From Streptomyces sp. XD-27 (GTDB lineage: Bacteria; Actinomycetota; Actinomycetes; Streptomycetales; Streptomycetaceae), in NCBI RefSeq assembly GCF_030553055.1, contig NZ_CP130713.1, positions 1,426,001 through 1,490,000 of the forward strand: 64,000 nt of DNA, written 5' to 3'. The translations under genes and the position numbers were made by a program. Shown piece after piece: positions 50,625 to 59,875 of the stretch (its first letter is position 1; every line of letters starts with the position of its first letter). A model generated the notes under the pieces. That model was not told the origin of the DNA and did no database searches. It saw nothing but the letters and a program-made list of their open reading frames with translations.

Positions 50625-51851
50625 CTAACCCAGGTAGTGGAAGCCCGGCGCCGGATGCATCAGGAAGTCGTGGTGCGAGATGTTCCACGCGTACGCCCCC
50701 GCGAGGCTGAACGCGATCCGGTCACCGGCGCGCAGCCCGGTGACCGGCACCCGGCGGGCGAGGATGTCCTTGGGGGTGCACAGTTGCCCGGCGAGGGTCA
50801 CCGGTTCGCCGCGGACGCCGGGGCGGGGCCAGGCGTGGTCCCACCGGTCGACCGGCAGCACGCGGAAGGGGTGGTCGTGCTGCTTGGCGGCCGGGGTGCG
50901 CAGATGGTGGGTGCCGCCGCGCAGGACGGCGAACGCCTCGCCCCCGCTGTGCCGTACGTCCAGGACGTCGGTGACGTACCAGCCGCAGTAGGCGGTCAGC
51001 GACCGGCCGGGCTCGATGCGCAGGGTCAGCCCCGGGTGCCGGTCGGCGAGGGCGGCCAGGCCCTTGCCGTACGCCGCCCAGTCGAAGCGCTCCGCCGGGC
51101 GGGCGTAGTCGACATGCATGCCGCCGCCGATGTTGACCTCCGTCAGGCCGAGGCCGTGCCGGTCGGACAGGTCCTGGGCCCAGCCGGTGATCCGCTCGGC
51201 CAGGGCGAGCTGGGCGGGCGCGTCGAGGCCGCTGGCGAGGTGGGCGTGGATGCCGCGCAGCCGCAGCGCCCGGGAGGCGGCGAGCAGCGGCAGGCAGGCG
51301 GCGAGGCGGTCCGGGTCGAGGCCGAAGGGGCTGGGCCGCCCGCCCATGGCGAGGGCGGCGCCTTCCAGGGCGGCGCCGCCCAAGGTGCCCTCGTCTGCGG
51401 GCAGGTTGACGCGCAGCAGTACGTCGACGGCACGGCCGGTACGCCCGTTCGGCAGCCCGTCCGGCAGGCTCTCCGCCAGGTCGGCCAGCTGCCGCAGCTC
51501 CGACTCGCTCTCCACGTGGACGCGGTGGACGCCGAGTCCGAGGGCGAGCCGCAGCTCGGCGGGGGTCTTGCCGGGGCCGCCGAAGGCGAGGGGCAGCTCC
51601 GGCACGGCGCGGTGGACGTGGGCGAGTTCCCCGCCTGAGGCGATCTCGAAGCCGGTGACATGGGGGGCCAGGGTGCGCAGGATCTCGGGCGCCGGGTTGG
51701 CCTTGGCCGCGTAGTACAGCTCGACGGCGGGCGGCAGGGCGGCCCGTACCGCCTCCGCGTGCGCGGCCAGCTCCGCCAGGTCGTAGACGTACGCGGGCAG
51801 GTCGTCGGCGGTGAGGCCGGCGGCGAGTGCGGCGACCGGTTCGGTGATCAC
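50625..51851 (-). CDS. Type III (fold IV) PLP-dependent decarboxylase of the siderophore operon
   Basis: A 408-residue decarboxylase related to diaminopimelate/ornithine decarboxylases. PLP lysine is in LYYAAKANPAPEIL; GFEIASGGEL, EVNIGGGMHVDY and RIEPGRSL are the glycine-rich phosphate and pyridine-binding parts; the C-terminal region has the CTPKDILARR segment with the catalytic Cys. The position as fourth gene of an ATP-grasp, IucA/IucC, IucA/IucC operon matches PvsE of vibrioferrin, which decarboxylates the serine of O-citryl-serine. GTG 51851 is one base from the preceding stop and has AAGGAG inside it. The substrate is inferred from context only. Confidence 0.85.
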   Translation of the reverse strand: MITEPVAALAAGLTADDLPAYVYDLAELAAHAEAVRAALPPAVELYYAAKANPAPEILRTLAPHVTGFEIASGGELAHVHRAVPELPLAFGGPGKTPAELRLALGLGVHRVHVESESELRQLADLAESLPDGLPNGRTGRAVDVLLRVNLPADEGTLGGAALEGAALAMGGRPSPFGLDPDRLAACLPLLAASRALRLRGIHAHLASGLDAPAQLALAERITGWAQDLSDRHGLGLTEVNIGGGMHVDYARPAERFDWAAYGKGLAALADRHPGLTLRIEPGRSLTAYCGWYVTDVLDVRHSGGEAFAVLRGGTHHLRTPAAKQHDHPFRVLPVDRWDHAWPRPGVRGEPVTLAGQLCTPKDILARRVPVTGLRAGDRIAFSLAGAYAWNISHHDFLMHPAPGFHYLG

Positions 51852-51852
51852 A

Positions 51853-53622
51853 TCAGGCTCCTTGGGCGGAGGCGGAGGCGGGGGTGGAGGCGGAGGCGGA
51901 GGCGGGGGCGGAGGCGGGGGCAGGGACGGGGGCCGCGACCGTGCCGTACCGGGCGGCTTCGGACAGCAGGTCCGGTGCGAGGGGGTTGGCGATCCGTACG
52001 TAGCCGGCGTCGCGGTCGGCCTTGCGGTCCCAGCGGGTCAGCAGGTTGGCCTTGGCGGGCAGGGGCGCGCCCGCGAGCAGCGCGGTGAGACCGGGCGGTC
52101 GGCCGTGAGCCTCGGCGCGCTCGGCCAGGACGCGGCGGACGGCGCTCCACAGCGCGGGTTCGGCCTGCGGGTGGAGGTCGGCGAGCGCGGCGAGCACTTC
52201 GGCGATGTGGTTGACCAGGAGGCAGTACACGACCCGGTCCCAGCCGCGATCGGGCTCGTAGGTGAGCGGCCGGGCCACGTGCGCGGGCAGTGCGGCCAGG
52301 GCGGCGGCGTGGTGGGTGGGCAGCAGCTTGGTGCCTTCGAGGTCGCGGAAGAGGACCTGGCGGGGGGTGCCGGAGGAGTCGACGCCGACGACGACGTTCT
52401 GGAGATGGGGTTCGAGGACGACGCCGTGGTCGAGATAGGCGGCCAGCACGGGCGGGACGAGCAGGCCGACGTAGGCGTTCCACCAGGCGAGCGCGGCCGC
52501 GGCGTCCGCGCCGGCCAGCAGCCGGGAGACGTGGGCGGGGCTGGTGGGGTACTCGTCGGCGACGGCCGCCGCGAGCAGTCCGGTCAGACCGGGCCGCAGC
52601 CGTGCGGTGAGCCCTTCGCGGACGATGACGCCGAACCCCTCCAGCAGGGCGCGGTCGCCCAGGTCGAGGGCGCGGTAGCCGGGTTCGCGCAGCAGCTCGC
52701 AGCCGGCGAAGCGGGCCGCGAGGTCGGTGGCGACGGGTTCCAGCAGCCGGGTGAGGGCGACGGCGCCGGAGAGTTCGTAGTCGGCGTTCTTGCGCAGGCA
52801 GTTGGTGATGCGCACCTGGAGGCTGAACTTGAGGAAGTCCCGGCCGTCGTACAGGGTGCGGACCGAGGCGGTCGCGGCGAACTCCCGGCCGCCGGGCCCC
52901 AGGTCGAGCACGTCGCCGCGGGCGAGCGCGGCGCGCAGCGCGGGGTGGTCGCGCAGCATGGCGTACTGCCAGGGGTGGGCGGGCAGCAGCCGGTAGCCGT
53001 CGGGGGCGCGCCCCTGCCGGTCGAGCACGGTGAGCGCGTCGCGGGTGGCGGTCTCCTCCCGTACGAGGTCGGCGCGTACGGCGAGGTGGTGCAGGGGGAA
53101 GCGGGCGCCGGACTCGGGGGCGTAGGCCCGCCACTGCTCGGGGCTGCCGGTGCGGGCCTTGGGGGTGGGGTGGAAGCGGTGGCCGAAGACGAGGGACTGT
53201 TCGGACTCCAGATACGGGTCGGCGGGCTCGGAGCGGGGCGCCGGACGGTCCAGGGCGGCGCTGACGCCCTGGTGGCTGGCGGCGACCTGGGCCAGGAACT
53301 CGTCGTTGGCCACGCCGGTGCGCCGCCGCAGCTCGCGGTGGATCCGGGCGGCGAGGGCGTGCCAGGGCAGTTCGGCCCAGCCGTCCGGGCGCTGCTCGGT
53401 GACCGGTCCGGTGAACCGGTGGGCGCCGATGAGGGAGGTGCGGCGCAGGGCGACGCGCAGTATGACGCCGGTGTTCGGCAGGCGCAGCAGCAGGTGGCCG
53501 TCGGTCACGGCCGTCTGGTGCTCGCGTCCCGAGACCTCGCGCAGCAGGCAGTTGAGGAGGGTGTGGGCGACGACGTCGTCGGCGCTGATCAGGGCCGTAG
53601 GGGTGAGAGGCATGAGAGGCAT
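51853..53622 (-). CDS. IucA/IucC-family NIS siderophore synthetase (second)
   Basis: A 589-residue NRPS-independent siderophore synthetase, which forms an amide or ester between citrate or a citryl product and an amine or alcohol using ATP. It shows HPWQYAMLRDHPAL, SVRTLYDGRDFLKFSLQVRITNCLRKNADYEL, VILREGLTARL-like and YLDHGVVLEPHLQNVVV, all conserved in the family, and a C-terminal FhuF-like region ending with an Ala/Ser/Pro-rich tail. ATG 53622 follows AGGAG. The gene is intact, in contrast with the first synthetase. In vibrioferrin this place is held by PvsD. Confidence 0.88.
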   Translation of the reverse strand: MPLMPLTPTALISADDVVAHTLLNCLLREVSGREHQTAVTDGHLLLRLPNTGVILRVALRRTSLIGAHRFTGPVTEQRPDGWAELPWHALAARIHRELRRRTGVANDEFLAQVAASHQGVSAALDRPAPRSEPADPYLESEQSLVFGHRFHPTPKARTGSPEQWRAYAPESGARFPLHHLAVRADLVREETATRDALTVLDRQGRAPDGYRLLPAHPWQYAMLRDHPALRAALARGDVLDLGPGGREFAATASVRTLYDGRDFLKFSLQVRITNCLRKNADYELSGAVALTRLLEPVATDLAARFAGCELLREPGYRALDLGDRALLEGFGVIVREGLTARLRPGLTGLLAAAVADEYPTSPAHVSRLLAGADAAAALAWWNAYVGLLVPPVLAAYLDHGVVLEPHLQNVVVGVDSSGTPRQVLFRDLEGTKLLPTHHAAALAALPAHVARPLTYEPDRGWDRVVYCLLVNHIAEVLAALADLHPQAEPALWSAVRRVLAERAEAHGRPPGLTALLAGAPLPAKANLLTRWDRKADRDAGYVRIANPLAPDLLSEAARYGTVAAPVPAPASAPASASASTPASASAQGA

Positions 53623-53656
53623 CGGGGGCTCCTGCGGGGGGCGGGCTGAGGGGCGG

Positions 53657-55613
53657 TCATCGGGCGGCTGCCCGCAGGTAGTTCGGCCCGCTGGTGTAGT
53701 GCTTGTTGATGTCGGCGGCACCGGAGCGCTCCTTGGGGTAGAGGGAGCCCGCGGTCACCATCGCCTTGACGGGCAGCCGTCCGGCGTCCAGGACACGGGC
53801 GCGCAGTGCCGCGCCGGGGGCGTCCGGCCGGCCGTCGAGCCGGTCGACGGCCTCGCCGAGGCGGCGGCGCAGCAGGTTCAGCAGGGGGTGCGGCCCGCCC
53901 GGCCGCGTGCGGCGAGTTCGAGGAGCGGGGCGGCGGCGCACAGGTGGACGGTGATGGTGGTGAAGACGTCGGTCAGCGCGTCGTCCCCGGCCACCAGGAT
54001 CCTTCGGTCGTCGAACCCGCCGCACAGGTCCGCGGCCCGCGCCGGGTCCCCGCCGTCCCGCGTCTGGGCGTTGCCGAGGGCGGCGGCGAGCCGGCCGGGG
54101 TGGACGCGCGGCCCGTCGTGGTCCTTGACCAGCAGCCGCAGCCCGGTCTCGTCGAGGACGAGGGAGGTGTTCTGCTGGTGCGCCTCCAGCGCCACGCCGT
54201 ACGCGAAGAGGGTGGTGTGGACGGCGAACAGCGCGGTGAGGTACGCGTCGAGGAAGGCCGTGAGGTCGCCGCCGTAGAAGCGGTCGGCGAGCGCGTCGGC
54301 GACCAGGGTGCCGTCGGGGGTGGGCGCGAGGAGCGCGGCGACGGGCACGACCTGGCAGTGGTCGAGACCGGCCGGGTAGCGCCGTATGAGCGCGGCCAGG
54401 AACTCGTGGTCGGCGTGCAGGCGGGTCGTCTCGTCGGCGAGCAGCAGGGTGCGGGCGAGGACGGGTTCGCGGGCGGCGACCGCCTCCAGCAGCCGCTGCG
54501 CGACCGCGCCGTCGGTGAGCGTGCCGGGTTTGATGGTGCGCCTGTTGAGCGCGCCGAGGGTCGCGGTGGGCAGGGGCAGTTTGAGGTGGGTCGCCGGGTC
54601 GTGGACGGTGGCGACAGTGCGGGTGGAGAGGGTGGGCCGTACGTCGACGAGAGCCCGGTCCGCGAGGTGGGCGTCGTCGGCGAGGCCCGCGGCGCGCAGG
54701 GCCGCGGGCAGCGCGCGGCCCGCGGCCAGCGGGTGGACGGGCAGCGCGAGATGGGTGCCGTCCAGGGCGGGCAGCCCGAGGCCACCCGGGGTGGGCCACC
54801 AGGCGGGCAGCCGGGCGGTGTCGCCGGTCACGGCCGCGCGGGGCAGCGCGACCCAGCGCAGCGCGAAGGCCGGATGGAACTCCGGGCGTAGGCGGGCAGT
54901 TGGTCGGGGGTGAGGCCGATGCGTGCGCGGCCGGCGGGGTGGACGGGGTGGCCTTGGAAGGCCGCGAGGGTGTCGTAGGCGAGGGACCCGGTCAGTCCGT
55001 GCCAGTGGTCGGCGGGCCGGTCGCCGTGGGTCCGCGCCAACCGGCCGACGACGCCGGGGCGGATCCGGGCGTGCAGCCGTAAGGCGGCCAGCTCGGCTCG
55101 GCATTCGGCGGCGAAGCCGTCGTAGCGGTCGTGGTCTTCGGGGGCGGTGATCCGGCGTACGCGGTCCAGGACGGCGTCGAGAGTCTCGAGGGTGGCGGGC
55201 GGGGTGAGCGCGGGATCGCCGTCCGGCTGGTGCTCGGCGTACGGGAGGCGTACGGCCAGGTCGCCCTGGAAGCCGTCGGGGCCGACCGGCAGCAGCAGGT
55301 GTCCGGCCGCGGGGCCCAGCGGGACGCCCAGCCAGTCGCCGTCGGCGCGCCGAAGCGGGCGGGCGCGGGTGCGCAGCCCGTAGGCGTCCTCGCGCAGGAG
55401 GGTGCCGAGAACGCGGCGCAGGAGGAGGCGTTCGTGATCGTCGGGTTCGGCGGGCCGGTCCGGCACGGCCGCGACGCTCGGCCCGCCGGACGCGGCGGCG
55501 GCGTGTGCGTCATCGGACGCGACGGGGGCGGCCATGGGGCGAGATACGGGGCGGGGCGCAGGGCCGGGCACGGGACGAGGCGCGGGGCCGCATGTCGGCC
55601 GCTGGGGCTTCAT
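53657..55613 (-). CDS. IucA/IucC-family NIS siderophore synthetase (first), with two frameshifts in this sequence
   Basis: An NIS synthetase split over three frames. The N-terminal third ends at TPDQLPAYA; the middle continues PEFHPAFALRWVALPRAA through FAYGVALEAHQQNTSLVL and VKDHDGPRVHPG; the last part is HPLLNLLRRRLGEAVDR through LYPKERSG. The switches lie at the GGG at 54884-54886 (one lost base restores AYAPEFHPAF) and at about 53892-53902. With both restored the protein is about 651 residues and full-length. ATG 55613 overlaps the ATP-grasp stop by four bases. It is the PvsB-position gene. The first 60 residues are low-complexity and Pro/Arg-rich. Confidence 0.85.
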
Positions 55614-56881
55614 GGCACGATCTCCCATCGCTGCGCGGCCAGGAACTCCGCGACGGCCCGGTCGATCCGCCGCTGGTCGGTGCCGGTGGCGCGCAGCACG
55701 CCCAGGAAGTCGCGGTTGGTGTGGTGGAGCGGGTGCTCCTCGCCGATCTCCCGCAGCGGACGGTAGTCCAGCCGCACCCCGTCGGTCTCGCGCACGCTCG
55801 CGGCGGGGGCGGAGACCAACCTGCCGCCGCGGTCGGCCGTGACGTACTCCAGGCGGGCCCGCGCGTCGGTCCGCGCGCCGAGGTCGTCCGGCAGCGGCTC
55901 GCCGAGGTGGGTGCGGAGGATGTGCTCGAAAAGCGGGACGTCGAGCAGCCCGGCGAGGACCAGGTCGCACTGGTCGCCTATGGCGCGGTAGTTGACCTCG
56001 ATCAGGCGGGCGCGGTCGCCCTGGACGACGTACTCGGTGTGGCAGGCACCGAAGCCGACCCCGAGCGCGTGCAGTTGGTCCAGCACCTGGGCGGTGTGCG
56101 GCTGCGGCGGTTCGGGGAGCAGGACGAGGCGTTCCTCGATGAAGTGCGGGGGTGGCGAGAGCTCGGTGCGGAACGAGGCGTAGGCGTGCAGGGTGCGGCC
56201 GTCTCCCAGGGTCTCCAGGGTCTGCAGCGGCCCGTGCAGGAACTCCTCCACGACCAGTGCCTCCCCTGGGCGCCGGGTGCGGATCTCCCGGCAGCGGGCG
56301 AGGAGTTCACCGGCGTCGGCGACGAGCCGGACGTCCTCGCTGGCGACGCCCTCGCGGGGTTTGACGACGCAGGGGTACGGCGGGTCGAGGGCGGTGAGCG
56401 CGGCCGGGTCCCGGTCCGGGCCGAGCTCCGCGGACCAGACGGCGTCGGTGCCGGACTCGGCGAGGCTGCGGCGCAGTTGGGCCTTGTTCTTGGTGCGCAG
56501 CGCGGCCCGCCAGTCCTTGCCGGGCAGGCCGAGGAAGTCGGCGGCGAGGGCGGCCTGGGTCTGGAGGTGGTCGCTGTTGGTGAAGACGGCGTCGGGGCGG
56601 CCGGGTCCGGCGGCGATCCGACCGATGACCTCGCGGAAGTCGCGTACGTCGCAGGCCGTGACGGTCAGGTCGGGCAGCAGGCCGCCGGCGGCCGCGTACC
56701 GCTGGTACGCGCGCTCGTGTGCCGCCGGCTGGTCGGTGAGCAGGGTGACGGCCAGGCCGAGCCGGGCGGCGGCGGGCAGGAAGCCCTCGGTGACGGAGTC
56801 GGTGGGATTGAGCGCGAGGAGCTGGAGCCGTCGCGTGGGGCGCGGCCGGCGCCGGGCCGCGTCGTGATCATTCTCGTGCAC
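55610..56881 (-). CDS. ATP-grasp ligase of the siderophore operon
   Basis: A 423-residue ATP-grasp enzyme, which links an acid to an amine through an acyl-phosphate. Features are DAVFTNSDHLQTQAALAADFLGL (an N-terminal fold), a biotin-carboxylase-like core with PCVVKPREGVASEDV and VVEEFLHGP, and the metal-binding RARLIEVNYRAIGDQ. It is first in the operon, like PvsA, which ligates alanine to 2-oxoglutarate in vibrioferrin. GTG 56881 has no ribosome site; an extended -10 sequence (TAATCT) is placed seven bases upstream, so a leaderless transcript is likely. The iron box overlaps the promoter. Confidence 0.85.
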   Translation of the reverse strand: MHENDHDAARRRPRPTRRLQLLALNPTDSVTEGFLPAAARLGLAVTLLTDQPAAHERAYQRYAAAGGLLPDLTVTACDVRDFREVIGRIAAGPGRPDAVFTNSDHLQTQAALAADFLGLPGKDWRAALRTKNKAQLRRSLAESGTDAVWSAELGPDRDPAALTALDPPYPCVVKPREGVASEDVRLVADAGELLARCREIRTRRPGEALVVEEFLHGPLQTLETLGDGRTLHAYASFRTELSPPPHFIEERLVLLPEPPQPHTAQVLDQLHALGVGFGACHTEYVVQGDRARLIEVNYRAIGDQCDLVLAGLLDVPLFEHILRTHLGEPLPDDLGARTDARARLEYVTADRGGRLVSAPAASVRETDGVRLDYRPLREIGEEHPLHHTNRDFLGVLRATGTDQRRIDRAVAEFLAAQRWEIVP

Positions 56882-56887
56882 GGGGAG

Positions 56888-56893
56888 AGATTA
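56888..56893 (-). promoter_or_regulatory. Predicted -10 element TAATCT for a leaderless siderophore transcript
   Basis: On the minus strand TAATCT fits TAnnnT and ends seven bases upstream of GTG 56881, the spacing expected if that G is the transcript start. It overlaps the left end of the iron box. Confidence 0.5.
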
Positions 56894-56909
56894 GGTTAGG
56901 CATGCCTAA
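56891..56909. promoter_or_regulatory. IdeR/DmdR-type iron box
   Basis: ttaggttaggcatgcctaa contains the perfect palindrome ttaggcatgcctaa and matches 16 of 19 positions of the actinobacterial consensus TTAGGTTAGGCTAACCTAA. It sits ten bases upstream of the first gene of the siderophore operon, as expected for iron repression. Confidence 0.85.
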
Positions 56910-56978
56910 TGCCGCCAATTCGGCGGCGCGACATGCCCGTTTAGCCCCTTTCGCCGTCAACTCGCCGCGGGGAGTACG

Positions 56979-58681
56979 TCATCCGGGCAACCCTATGGCG
57001 CGGTGCCGGGCGCGGCGGGCGGCCAGCCGTTCCCCCTCGTCCTGGGCGCGCAGGGCGGCGAGTTCGGCGCCGAGGGCGCGGCCGAGCCGGGCGAGGAAGT
57101 GAGCGGGCGACGACGTACCGGTCCCGCTGTCCTCGTCCGCGTCCTCTTCGATGACGCGGTCCACGATGCCGTGGGCCATCAGGTCGGCGGAGCGCACTCC
57201 TTGGCGTCCGGCGATCTCGTACGCCCGGTCGGTGGTCCGGTACAGGATCGCGGACGCGCCCTCGGGCGGCAGCGGGGAGAGCCAGGCGTGCCGTGCCGCC
57301 AGCACCCGGTCGGCGGGCAGCAGGGCCAGTGCGGCGCCGCCCGCGCCCTGCCCGAGCAGCAGGCACAGCGTCGGGGCGGGCAGCGTCACCATGTCGGCCA
57401 GGCAGCGGGCGATCTCCCCGGCCAGGCCGCCCTCTTCGGCCTCGCGGCTGAGGGCGGCGCCCGCGGTGTCCACGACGGTCAGCAGCGGCAGCCCCAGTTC
57501 GGCGGCGATTCGCATCCCGCGCCGGGCGGTCCGCAGCCCGGCCGGGCCGAGCGCCTGTCCGGGCCCGTCGGCGGGGTGCCGCCCGTCGCGGTCGTGGCCG
57601 AGCACGACACAGGGCGTCCCGCCCACCCGCGCCAGGGCGAGCAGGAGCCCCGGGTCGTGCTCACCCGCGCCGGTACCGCTGAGCGGGGTCACGTCCTCGG
57701 CGGTGGCGCGCAGCAGGGCACGGATGCCGGGGCGTTCGGGCCGGCGCGAGCGCCGGATCGACTCCTCGGCGGAGGGCGCGGCCACGGACCCGACCCCGGG
57801 GCCACCCGCCCCGGCCTCGACCACCGGCACCGGCCCACCCGTCTCGGCGACCGGCACCGAACCACCCGTCTCGGGCACCGGCACCGAACCAGCCACCTCG
57901 TCGGCCGGAGCCGAACCAGCCCCCTCGTCGGCCGGAGCCGGACCAGCCCCCCGGGTAGCCGGAGCCGGACCACGCCCCTCGTCGGCGGCGTCCGCGGACA
58001 GCACGCGCAGCGCCCGCGCCGTCACCTCCGCCACCTGCTCGGCGGGCAGCACCGCGTCGACCAGTCCGTGCGCCAGCAGGTTCTCGGCGGTCTGCACGCC
58101 CGCCGGGAACTCCTCGCCGTACAGCGCCTGGTGCACGCGCGGGCCGAGGAATCCGATCAGGGCGCCCGGCTCGGCGGCGGTCAGATGGCCCAGCGACCCC
58201 CAGGAGGCCAGCACCCCGCCGGTCGTGGGGTGGCGCAGATAGACGAGATAGGGCAGTCCGGCCGCCTTGTGCTCGGTGATGGCCGCCGCCACCTTCACCA
58301 TCTGCAGGAACGCGATCGTGCCCTCCTGCATCCGGGTGCCGCCCGACGCGGGCGCGGCCAGCAGCGGCAGCCGTTCCCGCGTCGCCCGCTCCACGGCCCG
58401 TACCAGCCGCTCCCCGCCGCGACGCCGATCGAGCCGCCGAGAAAGCCGAACTCGCAGGCGACGACCGCCACCCGGCGCCCCGCGACGCGCCCCTCCCCGC
58501 TGACGACGGACTCGTCCAGCCCTGTCCGGGCCCGCGCCCGCTCCAGGTCGGCACGGTAGTCGGGGTCGTCGCCGGCGACGGCGACCGGTTCGTCCCAGGA
58601 CCGCCAGGTACCCGGGTCTGCCACGGTCTCGATCAGCTGACGCGCGCCGACGCGCCCGGGCGTTCCGCTCATGCCGCTCAT
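56979..58681 (-). CDS. Fused carboxyltransferase (AccD-AccA-like), frameshifted in this sequence
   Basis: A carboxyl-transferase enzyme with beta-like and alpha-like halves in one chain, typical of acyl-CoA carboxylase subunits. The first half shows the ClpP/crotonase fold (MQEGTIAFLQMVKVAAAI, GGVLASWGSLGHLTAAEPGALIGFLGPR); the second half has LTVVDTAGAALSREAEEGGLAGEIARCL and LLLGQGAGGAALALL, then AHGIVDRVI. Between them lies an Ala/Pro/Gly/Glu linker (about 230-300) of near-repeats. The frame changes at the CCCC run 58412-58415, and one base restores SIGVAAGERLVRA. ATG 58681 is the start. It has no biotin-carboxylase neighbour, so the partner is elsewhere. Confidence 0.8.
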
Positions 58682-58849
58682 GCGCCCACCATGCCACGGC
58701 GGCCGTTCCGGCGGCCGACCTGAGCGCAGACTCAGCGCTCCCTTAAGCGCACCATAAGGATCGGCTCCGGCGCCCGGAACCGGCGGAACGGCGGGGCGGC
58801 CGCGGCTAGCGTGCTGCTCCTCCCACCCCCACCCCTGGAGGAGCCCCCC

Positions 58850-59842
58850 ATGCGCGTTCACCGCAAGGCCGCCGCCCGAATCACCCTGCTCGGGGTCGCG
58901 CCGCTCGCGCTGACGGCCCTGAGCGCCGACCCGGCCGACGCGCACGGTTCCATGTCGGACCCGGTGAGCCGGGTGGCCGCCTGTTTCGCGGAGGGTCCGG
59001 AGAGCCCCGACTCGGCGGCCTGCACGGCCATGGTCGCGGCCGGCGGCACCCAGCCGCTGTACGACTGGAACGAGGTCAACATCGGCGACGCCGCAGGGCG
59101 GCACCGGGAGATCATCCCGGACGGCAAGCTGTGCAGCGCCGGCCGGGAGAAGTACAAGGGGCTGGATCTGCCGCGCGCCGACTGGCCCGCCACGGATCTC
59201 GCCGCCGGCGCGCACACGTTCAGGTACCGCGCGACCGCCCCGCACCGGGGCACCTTCGAGCTGTACATCACCAAGGACGGGTACGACCCGACGAAGCCGC
59301 TGAAGTGGTCGGACCTGGAAGCGGAGCCGTTCGCGAAGGTCACCGACCCCAAGCTGGAGAACGGCAGCTACGTCTTCTCCGGCACGGTCCCGAAGAGGTC
59401 CGGCCGCCATCTGATCTACAGCATCTGGCAGCGCTCGGACAGCCCGGAGGCGTTCTACACCTGCTCGGACGTGGTCATGGGCGGCACCTCGGGCAAGGTC
59501 CCGGCATCGGCGCCGGAGGCCCCCAGTGAGCAGCAGATAACCAAGGAGGCCGGCAAGTCGACGGTCGACCACCACGGCCGAGGCGGCGACCACGGCGGCC
59601 ATGACGGCGAGGGCCACGGCCACGGCGGCAACGGGGACGCTCCGGAGGTGAAGCACGCGAAGGCGGACCCCGGACAGGAGAATCCCGCCAACGCCCCTGC
59701 TCCGCAGGGCGAACGCCTCGCCCAGACCGGCGGCGACACCACGACCACACCGTTGGCGGTCGGCGGCGCCGCCGTCCTCGCCGCCGGATCCGCCCTGCTG
59801 TTCGTCGCGGCCCGCCGCCGCGCCGCCCGAAGCCGCAGCTGA
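58850..59842 (+). CDS. AA10 lytic polysaccharide monooxygenase, LAQTG wall-anchored
   Basis: A 330-residue copper LPMO that cuts chitin or cellulose. The signal peptide ends at ADA-His32, which would expose the N-terminal histidine of the copper brace (HGSMSDPVSR); a second brace histidine is in LAAGAHTFRYRATAPHRGTFELY. Further conserved parts are ACFAEGPESPDSAAC and FYTCSDVVM. A His/Gly/Asp-rich linker (about 240-275) follows. The C-terminus has an LAQTG sorting motif, a hydrophobic helix and an RRRAAR end, so it is anchored to the cell wall, probably by a class E sortase. GGAGGAG precedes ATG 58850. Confidence 0.9.
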   Translation: MRVHRKAAARITLLGVAPLALTALSADPADAHGSMSDPVSRVAACFAEGPESPDSAACTAMVAAGGTQPLYDWNEVNIGDAAGRHREIIPDGKLCSAGREKYKGLDLPRADWPATDLAAGAHTFRYRATAPHRGTFELYITKDGYDPTKPLKWSDLEAEPFAKVTDPKLENGSYVFSGTVPKRSGRHLIYSIWQRSDSPEAFYTCSDVVMGGTSGKVPASAPEAPSEQQITKEAGKSTVDHHGRGGDHGGHDGEGHGHGGNGDAPEVKHAKADPGQENPANAPAPQGERLAQTGGDTTTTPLAVGGAAVLAAGSALLFVAARRRAARSRS

Positions 59843-59875
59843 CCCGGCGAAGCCACGACTGACTGACAGGCCGGG

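Noticed and set aside
56979..58681. The carboxyltransferase as part of the siderophore operon
   Set aside because: The iron box and promoter lie between it and the operon, and such enzymes have no known role in NIS pathways.
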